A stretch of DNA of 64,000 nt from Pithys albifrons albifrons (Eukaryota > Chordata > Aves > Passeriformes > Thamnophilidae). The notes beneath the pieces were generated by a model that saw nothing but the letters and a program-made list of their open reading frames with translations, was not told where the DNA came from and searched no databases. The DNA is taken from the NCBI RefSeq assembly GCF_047495875.1, contig NC_092497.1, positions 26,665,889-26,729,888 of the forward strand, read 5' to 3'. A program made the position numbers and the translations under genes. The stretch's first letter is position 1. Each line of letters starts with the position of its first letter. Positions 31,526 through 60,859 of this stretch are shown here, in pieces.

Positions 31526-32200
31526 ATTTGTACTCTTTAGCTCGTACGAAGCAGGCAGCTGGGTGCAAACCCACGGCCGGCTGCTCCCCGGGCATCAGAA
31601 CGTTACACTATTGGCACATTGTCACAAGCACGAACGCAGCAGCATTAATTGGCTGTAAACCTTGTAACTTCCCTGTTAATGAGGGATCCCAGCCCTGTTT
31701 CCAGCCGTGTCTCGCCGCTCCTGCCCGCCGGGCACCTGCGGCTGCTCCTGCGCCTGGCCCGGGCCGGCTCCAGCGGCTGCTCCCTGATGGAATTGAATTC
31801 CCACCGTCAATGCCCAGTCCTGCTGAGTTTCCTCCAGGCCGCTCTCCTCCGGACAGCCCATTCCTTTGGGGATCGTCTTCTGTTTTCCCCGAAACAAGCG
31901 GACTGTGCAAGCGGAGGATGTTTGCGATGCAGTTGCTCACTCGTGCCTGTTCTGTTACAACTGCTGCTGAACAACCAACCTGCGGAGTTCGGTGCGAGCC
32001 CGCAGGGGCTCAGACCTGGCGGCACACAGAGCAGCTCTGCCACCGCCCTCCGCACGGGGAGGTGATGCGTGAAATGAACTCTCCATCGGAAATATGCCAA
32101 TCTCCCTCTGCCCGCGGGAATACCCCTCTGGCCACTCCGTGCGCTGGGGTGCAGCAGCCAAGGCTCTGGGGCGTTGCAGGCTGAGCTTCCCTGTTCAAAA
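31526..32200. other. GC-rich unassigned block
   Basis: A stretch of about 650 bp with many CpGs and a 222-codon open frame (31516-32184, +), but also overlapping open frames on the other strand. The predicted peptide is Pro, Ala and Cys rich with no family I recognise, and it starts inside CR1 sequence. It may be a non-coding remnant that came with the MED18 block. I assign no function. Confidence 0.4.
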
Positions 32201-33794
32201 AGTAGCAGAACTGCCCAGTATGTACCAGTTAAATTGCTCCTGTTCATCCCCAATCAAAAGTTACAAATTCGAACCTTTTCCTTAGCAGTTTTTTTTAACA
32301 AACCTTCCTGCCCTACAGAAAGTGAACAGTATGCCTGTATTGCCTTTATTGGTAACTACACAGAGGTGGTGTCCCCTGCCCCCCCCCCCCAATAAATCAT
32401 ATAAATATTCGTGCAAACAAAAACGTGCAAATGAGAAATGGCAGTGGTCCTCAGGCAGTAATGATTTGTTTCAGCACTGGTGTGTTGGAGATAACTTGGA
32501 GTTCTGCCATGCAGGGGTGACCTGAGGGGTACACAGTGCAATCCATGAGGGAAGTATGTATTCTTAAATATGAGGGAACCACACCCCAGGGAGCCGCCAC
32601 AACAGACACACATTGTACATACCTCCCAGATTACAGATAAGAAGACTGTTGAAATAAACTAAGAAAATAGTCAGCAAAAGGTTAGGATAATGATTTAAAA
32701 GCTTCCTTGTGCTTTAAGGAGCAAAAAATAAGGGTTTTCTCTTATATACAGAACAGCTGTAGTTAATGTGGTCATAATGCAGTTACCATGAAAAAATTGA
32801 TACTAAGATAGCTAGGAAGAGTGAAAATGGGTATAAATGCATTTTAACATTTCACAAGGAATAGTTTCTGAGGTTTGCTTCTTTCTGTGCTGGTAAAAAT
32901 TGTCTCTTCTGCCCAGGTGAGGTGCATGGTAGTGTTATTTCAGGATGTCAGTTTTCCACTTTGAAGTGCAAATTCTCTTAAATTCCACAGCTGCAGCAAC
33001 TTCAAGTAGTTTTGCCCCACAGTCTGAGAAGCTATACAATAGTGCAACCCCAAAAATAATTATTGACCCAAACTGATCAAACCCCATGTAGTTCTCCCCT
33101 CACCAGCAGTGTAAAAAACAGCAACAACACAGCCCTCCAGGTGCTGAGCTGCTTGTCACTGTGGGCTTGGAGACCCTGTCATGCACCTCCACACTTAAAG
33201 GTATCCTAAAAAGGACCTTTTACTGCAGTTGTTGAAGATAAGATGCAGCAGATCCTGACAACAGTTGGTGAGGCAGATGGAGGAGGTAGAGAGAAACAGA
33301 GATAGAAAGGGAAGGTAAACATGTTATTACAACCACCTACCTAAGTTTCATTCAGGTCCCTTTAAAAGCCTTCCTACTCTTCTGGGTGGGAAATGCTTTA
33401 AAAGCCTTCCTACTCTTCTGGGTGGGAAATGGGATGCCCATGTGGGGCCAGGCCTTTATCTCAGTTGTGTGTCACAACATGTCAAGTGCTCAGAGCAGAG
33501 CTCTGCATCAGAACCTCAGGTGAAATAAGTGATCCAGTCATGTTCACACTGAAATAACACCAACAGAAGGGAGGGTCAGTTAGGTGTAAACTGCAAGTTT
33601 TTTCCTCCCTTGTTACTAAAACTTGGAAATTTTTCTGGCTCATCTCACAGGCTTTGGCTTCAAATCCCTGTTTTGTCACACCTGTCAATCAAAAATCCTT
33701 TCAGACTAAGCATACAATGCTTTCCATTCATTCATGGTGAATAAATAGCAAAAAGCCTTTCACCCCATAAATCTATGTGTGAGCTTGTTGAAAT
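32201..33794. other. Intergenic DNA
   Basis: AT-rich sequence with no gene recognised. It includes a C run at about 32381-32391 and the 36-bp tandem duplication at 33361. Confidence 0.5.
33361..33432. repeat. 36-bp tandem duplication
   Basis: Two adjacent copies (33361-33396 and 33397-33432) of a unit beginning TTTAAAAGCCTTCCTACTCT and ending GGTGGGAAATG, differing only in the last base. Confidence 0.97.
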
Positions 33795-33800
33795 TAATTC

Positions 33801-34258
33801 AGAGAATCACTGAATTATTTAAATTGGAAAAGACCTCCAAGGTCATAGAGTCCAACCTATGACCAAACAGCATCATGTCAACTAGACCATGGCACTAAGC
33901 GCCACATTCAGTCATTTATTGAAGATCTCCCAGGATGGTGACTCCACCACTTCCCCAGACAGCCCCTTCCATGCATGACAACCCTTTCAGTGAAGAAATT
34001 CCTCCTGATGTCCAACCTGAACCTCCCCTCATGCAGCTTGAGGCCTTTTCCTCTTGTTCCATCACTTGTTACCTGGGAGAAGAGACCAAGCCCCACCTGG
34101 GTACAACCTCCTTTCAGGTAGCTGCAGAGAGCAATAAGGCCTCTCCTGAGCCTTTTCTCCAGGCTGAACACCCCCAGCTCCCTCAGCCACTCATGCTCTA
34201 GACTCTTCACCAGCTCTTTTGCCCTTCTTTGGACTCACTCCAGCACCTCAATGATTTT
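33801..34258 (-). mobile_element. CR1 LINE, truncated
   Basis: Antisense CR1: starts AGAATCACTGAATTATTTAA..GGAAAAGACCTCCAAGGTCA and continues through the 3' UTR (CACTTCCCCAGACAGCCCC) to the reverse transcriptase C-terminal remnant ([19 protein letters not shown] when read on the - strand). Length about 450 bp. Confidence 0.9.
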
Positions 34259-35664
34259 CTTGTAGTGACGGGCAATTACTTCAGTTATGTAAGAGGCAAT
34301 TTATATCACAAGATCATTACATAATTTGCATTTTTAAGAGCTGTCGACAAGATTTCAAGACTAGGATTACTCATTAAGTCATTTTCTGTGTTAGATAATT
34401 CAGGGGCTGGGTTGTTCTTAGCCATTTCACCACAAGCAATGATGTGTCAATAGCTGAGGGATTATCATAGATAAAGGGACTACATAGGCTTACAGCACAG
34501 TGAGAGAAATCAAAAAAAGTCATGTAATTGACAACTAATTACCAGTCTCAGTGTAATACATGTTATGATTTATTCCTCCCCACCTCAAAAACAGGAACAT
34601 TTTCCAAGTAAGATATTTCAATGGGCTGGCCAGCCTGGTGGCTTCCAGACTTGGCCCCATTCCTAAACTTGAACCACCAAAGCAAAAACTAAAGTGGCAT
34701 GTAATTTTCTAGGCTGTGCAACTGTGTTCCCATTTAAGTGGCAAATTCACGGTGCATTGTTAATTGTTAAAAGAAACTGCTGTGAGAACACTTATTTAGT
34801 GAGTGTTTAACCTTTTAGGCTTATAACCCTGAGGCAATTTTCTTATGGGAAAGCCAAGATTATTCCTCAGAAAGTACAATTCTGTTTAGCCAGAAACTCT
34901 GCCAACCATGGTGTTACTCTGTGCTCCTGACAGACCTGCCCACTTTTTTCACTAATGAAGCATACTTTTAGAGCCAATGTTCCCAAAAGTAGAAGTAATT
35001 TTTACTTTTAGAGTGGTTAAACTGGACTAACTCACTCAGAGCTAAGCCAGCTGTCACTTAGAAAAGATGGAGAGTGAGCTGGAGTACTCTGAGTACCATT
35101 ACACTGTATGTGTCATGTTTCAAGGGCCATTTTTAAAGAGTTTTTACCCTTGGCAGCACAGTTATACTTGTGCACAGTGTGTAAAGGAGGCTTCGATTGG
35201 GTGTGGGCTGTAGGTAAAACACTGATGGAGCAATCAGTGGTGGGCAAAAGCAGGTAGCATATTGCACAGTGGTTTTGAGGGTGAAGATTGACAGGGCAGC
35301 TTTACATGCTGACTTCCTCTGTGGAAGATACATTTCTGAGATTGTGGATTGATCACGATGCAGCCTATGGCATACACACATTACAGGATGGCCTTCCACT
35401 TGCTCTTGGAGACCAGTGGTTCATTAGAGGGAAGTAGGAAGCAATGTGGCAAACTCTGCCATGGTACCCAGGTGAAGAGCTATAAGCTACAGACCTAAGT
35501 GCCTTGTCTTGTGCTGAGCATGGTAGACTTGCCTGAGTCTGGTCCTTCACTCAGTGGTCCTGGGAGAGACTGGTAATTGGCTTAATTTTTATGGCATGGT
35601 TAATTCAGTGTGGTGTTCCAGCTTGTGAAAATGGATGGACTTTGTAGAATTCTTCTCCAGAAAA

Positions 35665-35800
35665 ATAAAGTGGACAAGGGAGAAATTATTTACTGTGAGG
35701 GTGCTGAGATACTGGAACAAAGAAGTGGTGTCTGACCCTTAACTGGAAGAGTTCAAGGCCAGGTTGGATGGAGCTTTGAGCAACCTGACCTTATGTTTCT
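35665..35800 (+). mobile_element. CR1 LINE fragment
   Basis: GAAATTATTTACTGTGAGGG..TACTGGAACA and CAAGGCCAGGTTGGATGGAG are CR1 3' UTR motifs. The terminal tail is missing. Confidence 0.7.
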
Positions 35801-36049
35801 GGTCATGGATAAAGAAGAGGTAATGTTTTCCATTCTGCTACTGCTGCCTGGCTACAAGGAGAAGAAATTAAACAGGCCTGGCTCCTGCTGACACCCAGAC
35901 TGTGTCTAGTGTACTGTGTCCGCAGGAGACACCTTCAGGAGGATGCAGGGAGAGGAGAGCTGCACAGTTGTGTCTCCTCTGTGTGCCACCAGGCCACACG
36001 ATGGAAAGGAAGAACACTGAAACACGTCAGGTCCATCAGGTCGATGCTT

Positions 36050-36232
36050 TTTCAGCCTGTGTGCTTGGCAGTTGGGTTACAGTTGGACTTGAGATGACCC
36101 TTAAAGGTCTGTTCCAACCAAAACAACTCTGGGATTCCCTGGTCTAGTTGAAAGTGTCCCTGCCCGTTTAGGGGCATTGGAACTACATGATCTTTAGGGT
36201 TCCTTCCAACCCAAATCATTCTGGGATTCTAA
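36050..36232 (+). mobile_element. Two adjacent CR1 3' ends
   Basis: One 3' end around 36070-36140 (GTTGGACTTGAGATGACCCT..CTGTTCCAACC) is followed directly by a second at 36150-36232 (GGGGCATTGGAACTACATGA..CTTCCAACCCAAATCATTCT). Both are oriented +. Confidence 0.75.
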
Positions 36233-39230
36233 GCTGGTCTTTACTTGGCTGTTGTGGATCTCAGTTGTTGTGGATACTAGTGCCAAGATGTGGATTTTCT
36301 ATTTGTGTACAGGCTGTGGCTGGGATGGAATTAGCTGTCTCCATAGCAGCCTGTATGGCACAGCATTCTGAATTTGTGACTAACAGCACTGGTTACACAG
36401 CAGCATTTTGGCTTTGCTAAGCACCATTTGCCAGCATCAGGGTTTTCTTTTTGTGCTTCTTTCACCCTTGCACCTGCTGTCAGTGAGTAGGCTACAGATG
36501 AGCAAGAGTTATGTGAGGGAACACAGGGGGTAACATCTGATCTCAGCTGACCACAGGGATATTCCATATCAAATGGTACTGAGCCCAGCACCAAAAGCTC
36601 AGGGAAAAAAATGAGAAAAGGGCAGCGTTCATGTTTTTGGCATTTGTCTTCCCAAGTAACAGTTACTGTGCTGAGGCTCTGCTGGCTGATGAGGAAAACT
36701 GAATAATCTCACTATTTCGTTTTGCATGGGCAGCTTCATTTTACCTATTAAACAGTCTGTATCTCAAATCTATTCTTCTCACTTTTGCCCTTCTGATGCT
36801 CTCTCCTATCCTGCTGGGGTGGGAATGAGCAACACCTGGGTCAAACCACCATGTTCTTCTGGATAGCCTGCATCCTAGTAGGAATTGAAATGGGAGGAAC
36901 CTGTGAAAGCTGGGGCTAAAACCCCCTAAATGCAGACTGAATATAGACCAGTGGTGAAGACAGATCAGGAGATAGTTTGCAAAAGCCCTGGAGCTCTTTA
37001 GAGATCAGGGTAGGCTTCACCCTCCCACAGGCTGGTAAGCAAGGTGAGTCTGGGGCCAGCAGTCATCTCTGGGCAGGAAGAGAAGGGACAGAATTGTCAG
37101 TGCTAGGAGTGGCAGTGGATGCACAGCATTGTCATTGTCTGTGTGTAAGGCAAGGTGGACCTGACAGGAATACAACCTTCCTGAGGCAACACGGATCCCA
37201 AACCATCATCTTGTTTCAGCAGGTATCATGGTGCAGTGTAAACCTTCCCTAACCAATGACACAGGGAGAGAAGAAAGAAGATACAACCTCAAAAATGGTA
37301 AGCTGTGTCCCAAAAGAGACAGAGATGATCATGTACCTGAAAATTACTCTTAGTACCGAAGAGCTCTCACTGCACCCCAAAAGACAGCTGGAAGGAGTGG
37401 CAGGACAGCCACCTACCACAGCTGCATTCACCTTATGATCAGGGTGCATGCCAAGGATGAACATTATCCAAGCTGTCTGTGCACAGACACACCCAGAGGC
37501 CGGATATACTTGAACGCTCCTATGAGAAAGCAAGTGATCTCCCTGCCATGCTCTTTTCTGGGAACCAGTGTGCCTGCCAGGAATACCTGTGCCAGGAATG
37601 CCTGTGCTGGCAGAGCCCCATCCCAGCACCAAGCAGCACCTGCTGTGCCAGGCTCCTGGAATCACAGCTGTGCTCAAAACGCAGGTGGTGTTGGTGTGTG
37701 TCCCTGCCCTGCGTGCACGGGAGCCGCTCCCTCCCTCAGGAAGATTCAGTAACACAGTTCAGTGCTGGGGCCTTGCCCCAGGTAAGGGAAAGCAAAGTGA
37801 GCAACAACTGTATGGTTAGAGGCAGCTGGGGCTGCAGTGCTTGCAAGCCTCACAGCCCCAAAACTTCCATGCTAGGCAGCAGGAAGAGGACTAGTGTGTT
37901 ACAGGGGACTGTAAATAGCAGTAGAGTCAGGACACAGAGGAGAAAGGAGGTAATCTAGATTAAGAGGAAAGCAAAGCGTTACCAAACAGACTATTTTTAC
38001 TGTTTATTTCCCTAGCATCTTAAAATATTTGGAAAACCATGTCAATTGCAATAATACAGCATTCAAGTCACAGGAGCTCACAGAAATTTGATTCCAGAGA
38101 GGTCCTTTGGTTTTGCCAAGAACACAAAACAAACAGTGTAAGACTGTTTCTTGTACTGAAATCGCACACAAGTTTGCAGCAATGTTGAAATACTCTACTG
38201 TGGTGTATGCCAGGCAGTAAGAGTGCATCAGTTCCCTAAACTTTTGGTCATCTTTGAAATGGTAACCTCTGCCTCTGGTACAAAACCTGCAATGCTACAG
38301 AGACTGAAAAAGCACTTCGTGCTCCAGACTGCTGGGTATGACCGAGATCAAGCACGGGAGCTGAACTGTAGGTGAGGAAAACAGGAAGGAAGTAGATCCC
38401 AGCAGGAGGCGTCTCTAATGCTGCAGTGAATTAGCTCTCCCCTCGGGCAAACTGCTTAATTCAGCTGGGAGGGGGATAAATGAGTGCAAACAGGCTTTGC
38501 AAACAAGTGAGAAACTGATGTCACCCGCCTGTTGTGTTTAGCACTGCACACCAGTCATACCTTCCTTAACACTCTTAATTTAGGTTGTCTGCAGTAAGTC
38601 ACTAAAGGTGTGAAGACTGAAGTATGACAAATAAGCCAATGTGCTTTCCATGGTTTTACTGACACTGAAAAAGTAGTTCTGTACCAAAACGTACACAGTT
38701 TAGTAATAATACAAAAAGTTAATTCTGCAAGACAGAATGTCAGTTAAATCCACCAAAATGAACACTGAACCATCATTTATTGCCAGAACAGTGTTACTTC
38801 AAATAAGATCACTGAATGAAAACAGAAACAAAGTATTTCCAGCTTTCCTTAAATAAAAATAGTAGCTATTAATAGCAATACCACAAGAAGATAAACATTC
38901 ATGGTATTTGATTTTACATGCCATGATGACATATCTAGCATGTACTATGGCTTCATGCTTGCACATTAGCTTTACGAGCTCATTACAATGGATATTAATA
39001 TGTTGATGTACTACAAAGCAACCCATGATTTACATCAAATTTGCACATTAGAAGAGTACCTCTGCTAGTCACCCCCTCAAGGAATGACGCTGCAGGAAAC
39101 CCAGTCCAATCCACTATTCACTTCACAAAACCTCAAAAAAAGCCCCAAAGAAAGACAGTAATATTTTCCTTCTGTGATTAACTAGATAGGGCAATCATTT
39201 AGCAATATTCTCAAAGATCAATCAAACCAG
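36233..39230. other. Intergenic DNA downstream of HMGCR
   Basis: No gene recognised. The part at about 37000-37900 is somewhat GC-richer and has short open frames on both strands (for example 37249-37755 - and 37479-37958 +) with no family resemblance; I treat them as chance. Additional TTTATT (AATAAA on -) at about 38000 and 38773 could be distal HMGCR poly(A) signals, but nothing supports their use. Confidence 0.5.
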
Positions 39231-39239
39231 AATAAACCT

Positions 39240-40507
39240 GGTGGTTTTTTATTACAGTAAGAACACCTGAGACTGCTTCACTGGTCCAAATACAGTATTT
39301 TATTAAAAAACCTGCTTGTTACATTAGCACGTCATTTCATTGAGTCTCCTTTATTAGTACTTTTCATTGAAAAAAAACGGTAATATTTATCCTTAAAATA
39401 AATACTTCCCCTCAAAAAGAAAGTTTAAAAGGGAATTAAAACATAACTAAAAAAATTTTTTTAAGAAGTTTGATTTTCTGTTTTCATTTTACCTCAGCTT
39501 AAACAATGGATACACACCTATTCCTAAGAAATAAGTGTCAAACATTTTATAAAAATATCCCCAACGTAAGGTATACAATGTGTTTGTATATTCCTAGAGA
39601 CTTCTTTTAAACTAAGTGTAAACATCTGTTCTTGACTCTTGTTTGAATGCACTCCTATCAAACAAAGTTTGAGAAACTGCCTGTCCAACAGGTAACTGCT
39701 ATTTTTGGAGTTACCAGTTTCATTCTTCTACCTGAAAAAAGTAACAAAACAGTTGAAGACATTGTTCTTTCCTACTTCAGTACAAACTATATTTAACAGT
39801 TTAGAACTTTACAGATCACAAGTTTTACATAAAGGAATAACCTAAATTGTGGAGTTAAAACACTGAACTCTGCTTAGCCGAAGCAGCAGCAAATTAAGTA
39901 CTCTCTCTATAGATATATATATATATCTCCAGATTTCTAAAAAACTAATATCATTCAATTAAACTGCCTGATAGCATAAGGCCTGTTTTACATGTGAATG
40001 AAATTAAAAATGAGAGTTCATGGAAAGGGATTAGGTTTGCCATCACTTTAAAAAACACGCTTGTCTAACCAGAAAACAAAATGGCAAGGGCCAGTGCATT
40101 CAAAACAAGTTTATGCCAACTTTTTTTGTTTTGTTGTTTTAAATATCCGGAGTACAATTCATCATTTTTCAGCTTAGTAATTACCAGGCCCTTGGAAAGC
40201 AAAATAATCTCAACCTTTAAAAACATAAGACTGACCCTTTGGAAAATAATGTGCAAGAGTAAGAACTCCAAAGCCATGTTCAAGACATCTGACAGGATTT
40301 CTTTCATGAAGTCACCTGTACCCTCTGAAGAAGGTCAAAGTTGTAAATAGTTTCACACAAGGTCTGTTGATCTCTTTGTTTATCTTACACAGACATCACT
40401 GAGTTGAAGGCAATCTTTGTTCTAAACTCCACAGATTTTGGTTTATTCCCTGTGCCCCTGGATCAGTTCCTAGAACAATTCTTCATTTCAAAGCAATTTT
40501 AAAGTAT
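39240..40507 (-). other. HMGCR: HMGCR 3' UTR with clustered poly(A) signals
   Basis: About 1.2 kb of AT-rich sequence after the TGA at 40510-40508. Three AATAAA signals on the - strand (TTTATT on +) cluster at 39350-39355, 39298-39303 and 39248-39253, so the 3' end is probably near 39.2-39.3 kb. A short TA microsatellite is at about 39908-39927. Confidence 0.65.
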
Positions 40508-57689
<17,182 letters not shown>

Positions 57690-57709
<20 letters not shown>

Positions 57710-58420
57710 GAGCCGCACACAGCGCGCCGGCCCCGCTGCGGCCTTCGGAGCGGGGCGGGCACAGCTCTCAGGCAAGGCCTGTCGCTGCGGCCCCGGTGCG
57801 GCGGGCGGGCTCGGCTAGGCCCCGCTGCCCCCGCCGGCGCTCAGGCAGCCCCGGGACAGCGGCCCCGCTGTGCCCCGCACACCGCCCAAGGCGGCGCTCA
57901 GGCGGGGCCGCCGCCGCTCCCTGCGGGAGGCGATGGCGACGGTGCCTCTCCTTGCCCCGCGCCGTCGCCGCCGCCGCCCGCGCTCGGCCCGGAGGCGCAG
58001 CCCGTGTGTCGGCCCCATCGGTCCCCGCTCACCGCCCCGCCGGCCCCCGCTCACCGCCGCGCAGCAGCCGCAGTGCCGGCTCGCAGTGCCGGTGCCTCCC
58101 GGAGCCGCCGCAGCGCGCACTGCACCCCGCCCCGCCCCGCCCCGCGCAAGGACTCGGCGGCACCGCCATCGCCCGATCGCGCGGCCAATGGCGAGAGCGC
58201 GCCACGCCCCGCCCTCCGCCCGTCACCCGGCAACGGCCCGGCGAGAGGCGCGCGGCCCCACGCGCCATCAGGAGCGGCGAACACGCCATCGCGCCACGGG
58301 CCGCCCGCCAATGGGGCGCCGCGCTCTCCGCTCCGCGCACTCTGATTGGGCGGTCGCAGCGGCTCATTTGCATGGCCGGGGGGCGCGGGCGGCCGTGGGC
58401 GCGGGTCCGGGCGGCGGCGG
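57690..58420 (-). promoter_or_regulatory. HMGCR: HMGCR CpG-island promoter and non-coding exon 1 (predicted)
   Basis: Very CpG-rich sequence. A consensus donor on the - strand near 57710 marks the likely end of untranslated exon 1. Three CCAAT/NF-Y boxes lie upstream: CCAAT on + at 58185-58189 and 58308-58312, and ATTGG on + at 58345-58349. An octamer ATTTGCAT is at 58366-58373, and GC boxes are frequent. No exact sterol response octamer (CACCGCAC or CACCCCAC) was found within the island itself. Long open frames across it on both strands are composition artefacts. Confidence 0.7.
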
Positions 58421-58439
58421 AGATTGCTCTGATCGCACA

Positions 58440-58750
58440 CCCCGCGCACACCGCACCTGCCCGCACACCTAGCCCTGCCCGCACACCCCGCACACCGAGC
58501 CCTGCCCGCGCACACCGCACCTGCCCGCACACCCCGCACACCGAGCCCTGCCCGCGCACATCGCACCTGCCCGCACACCCCGCACACCGAGCCCTGCCCG
58601 CGCACATCGCACCTGCCCGCGCACCGAGTCCTGCCCGCGCACATCGCACACACCGCACCTGCCCGCACACCCCGCACACCGAGCCCTGCCCGCGCACATC
58701 GCACCTGCCCGCACACCGAGCCCTGCCGCACATCCCGCACACCGCACACC
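58440..58750. repeat. 46-bp GC-rich minisatellite upstream of HMGCR
   Basis: GAGCCCTGCCCG or close variants (one reads GAGTCCTGCCCG) recur at 58497, 58543, 58589, 58626, 58681 and 58718, giving periods of 46, 46, 37, 55 and 37. Length differences of 9 come from gain or loss of a CGCACACCC-like subunit. It contains four exact CACCGCAC octamers (58449-58456, 58513-58520, 58651-58658, 58740-58747). Open frames on both strands here are artefacts. Confidence 0.93.
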
Positions 58751-58837
58751 CAGCGGTGTAAAAAATAAAAAAACCAATATATTTTATTTGTATTTGTGTC
58801 TTTCAGCCAGAGAATAACTGTAGTGTTTCGGCTCATG

Positions 58838-58975
58838 AAGCCTTGGGCGGCTCTGAGAGACCCACCTGGGTGCACTTCTGTGTAACCTGCTCGGGATGCC
58901 CCTGCCTTGGCAGGGGGTCGGACTGGATGGTCTCCTTCCAGCCCGAACAGTTCTGTAATTCCCTGGCTACAGAGT
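58838..58975 (+). mobile_element. CR1 LINE 3' end upstream of HMGCR
   Basis: TGCCCCTGCCTTGGCAGGGG..GTCGGACTGGATGGTCTCCT..TCCAGCCC followed by a degraded tail; CR1 + orientation. Confidence 0.88.
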
Positions 58976-60400
58976 CAGGTGTGACACACTGTGGTTGCTG
59001 CAAAAGCAGCGCTCCAGGTTGGCACTGTTGTTCCGTGTCTCTGGGGCTGAGTTTGCAAGGTCTCACATTCAAATACAAAATACAGGTTTTTGCAGGAAAA
59101 GGTCCCGAAGGTGCTTCTTACAGGTGCCGCCTCATTGGGAAATATTTCTGGTACCTCCATATGGTGCTGTGCTGTGAAGAAAGGAAGTGCTGATGAAAAC
59201 ATTTCCTAAGAACTCCACCCAGAGTAGTTGTCAGTGATGAAATCATTCCAGCTCAGTCTTTTAACAGATAGATATAATTTTTGTTCTCATCTTCAATGTG
59301 ACACTTATAAATCTTGATAATTTACTGCTGTGTATCCATCTTCCCTGACAGCTTCTTTCTTAATACTCATGTTTTCTCAGTATCTCGCCTTCAATAGCTT
59401 AAAACTAAAGTACTACCAGTGAGATTTCTGGACTCATTTGGTGATATGCACAGCAATTGCTATAATTGCATACGGATATGACTAAGGCAAGGCACAACAG
59501 CAATTTGTACACAGATTAAAAAATTATGTGTAAATGACACATAACTTAAGATGACCCTTAGTATCTTGCTCTGTTTTCCACTTTTCCCATTAACAATTTG
59601 GCAAGTACTCAACCCACTAATTTTATCATCAAGTTCATTGGGAGCAGGAGTCCCTATGGTGATTTGGGGTTTGCAGTCTGTGCAATACCATACATGCTGA
59701 CAACAAGTTCTCACATCTGTGGCTCTGTGGTGGCCTCTGCCTGCAGCCTGGTCTTGTGTGCTGGCAGTGCCACGGGGGCAGTGCAGCCCCACTGCCAAGG
59801 AGATGGCAGGCAAAGCGGAGCCAGAATGGCTCTGCTTGGGGCTAATGTGATTCACACATGATCACTGAAAATACTGTGAAAGTATTGTCAAATACTAATT
59901 TGCTTATCCCAAAGATGTTCCCACTCATGAGCACATGAACCATTAATTATACTCAGGACAGCAGGTTAAGTTAGCTACTTAACCATGGCTAGGGAAGTGT
60001 TGCCACTTTAGGGACTCTCTAAATACAGACACAGGGCCTAGTTTAGAAAGGAGACATTGTTTATTCTGTGCAGAATGCAACGTGGAGTTTTCCATAAATC
60101 AGATACACTGAATCTCAAAATTTTACATTATATATACATTTTAGCAAAAAAAGAAGTCACAGTTCCTTGGCTACAAGTTACATAGTTTGCTTATTAATTA
60201 TTCTACCTTCTATTGGTTAAATAGTTCTATTGCTTCACATATGAGTCTACGTGCTCAGCCTTTCTTTTGTTTTGAGTTGGTGGGTTTGAGTTGTTATGTG
60301 AGTCACTGGTTGCAATCTCTGACCACCAGACTGAGGCCATGAGCTGGCACAGATCCCCCCCTGCATTACAAAGGGCACAGGGACCTGTGGTGCCAGCCAG
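58976..60400. other. Intergenic DNA between HMGCR and ANKRD31
   Basis: No gene recognised. Open frames at 58843-59193 (+) and 59460-59855 (-) are short, the first begins in CR1 sequence, and neither resembles a known family. Confidence 0.5.
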
Positions 60401-60459
60401 AGGACAAGTGCCACAGCAGGTGACAAGAGCCAGCAGGAGCCTACGACTCAACAGGAACT

Positions 60460-60735
60460 TGTCAGGAACTGTAGCTATAGGACAAGGAGTAACGTGTATA
60501 AAATTGAAAGAAGGATAATTTAGGGTAGCTATTATGGAGAAATTTGTTCCTGTGAGGGTGGTGTGACAGTGAAACAGGCTGCCCAGGGGGGTTGTGAATG
60601 CCCCAGCACTGGCGGTGTTCAATGCCAGGCTGGATAAGGCCTTGAGCACCCTGGTGCAGTGGGGGAGTTGTCCCTACCATCGAGGGTTGGCACTAGAAGG
60701 TCTATTACAATCCCTTGTCATTCTGTGATTCTAAG
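60460..60735 (+). mobile_element. CR1 LINE 3' fragment
   Basis: GAAACAGGCTGCCCAGGGGG..GTTGTGAATGCCCCAGCACTGG..GTTCAATGCCAGGCTGGATAAG and the tail CATTCTGTGATTCT are CR1 3' UTR, + orientation. It may extend left to about 60400. Confidence 0.9.
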
Positions 60736-60859
60736 ACCCCAGACAATGCAATAAAAGCCCATTCAGGGTCCCTCCTTAGAGGCTATGAGACCTCTTTCAG
60801 TGGTAACTCCAGACTCTTTCACAACTCCCTTCTTATTCTCTGTACCTCCCCCGGCACAG

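Noticed and set aside
37249..37958. Overlapping 159-168-codon frames on opposite strands in the HMGCR-MED18 gap
   Set aside because: No family resemblance, no splice-supported extension and antisense overlap of similar length; most likely chance.
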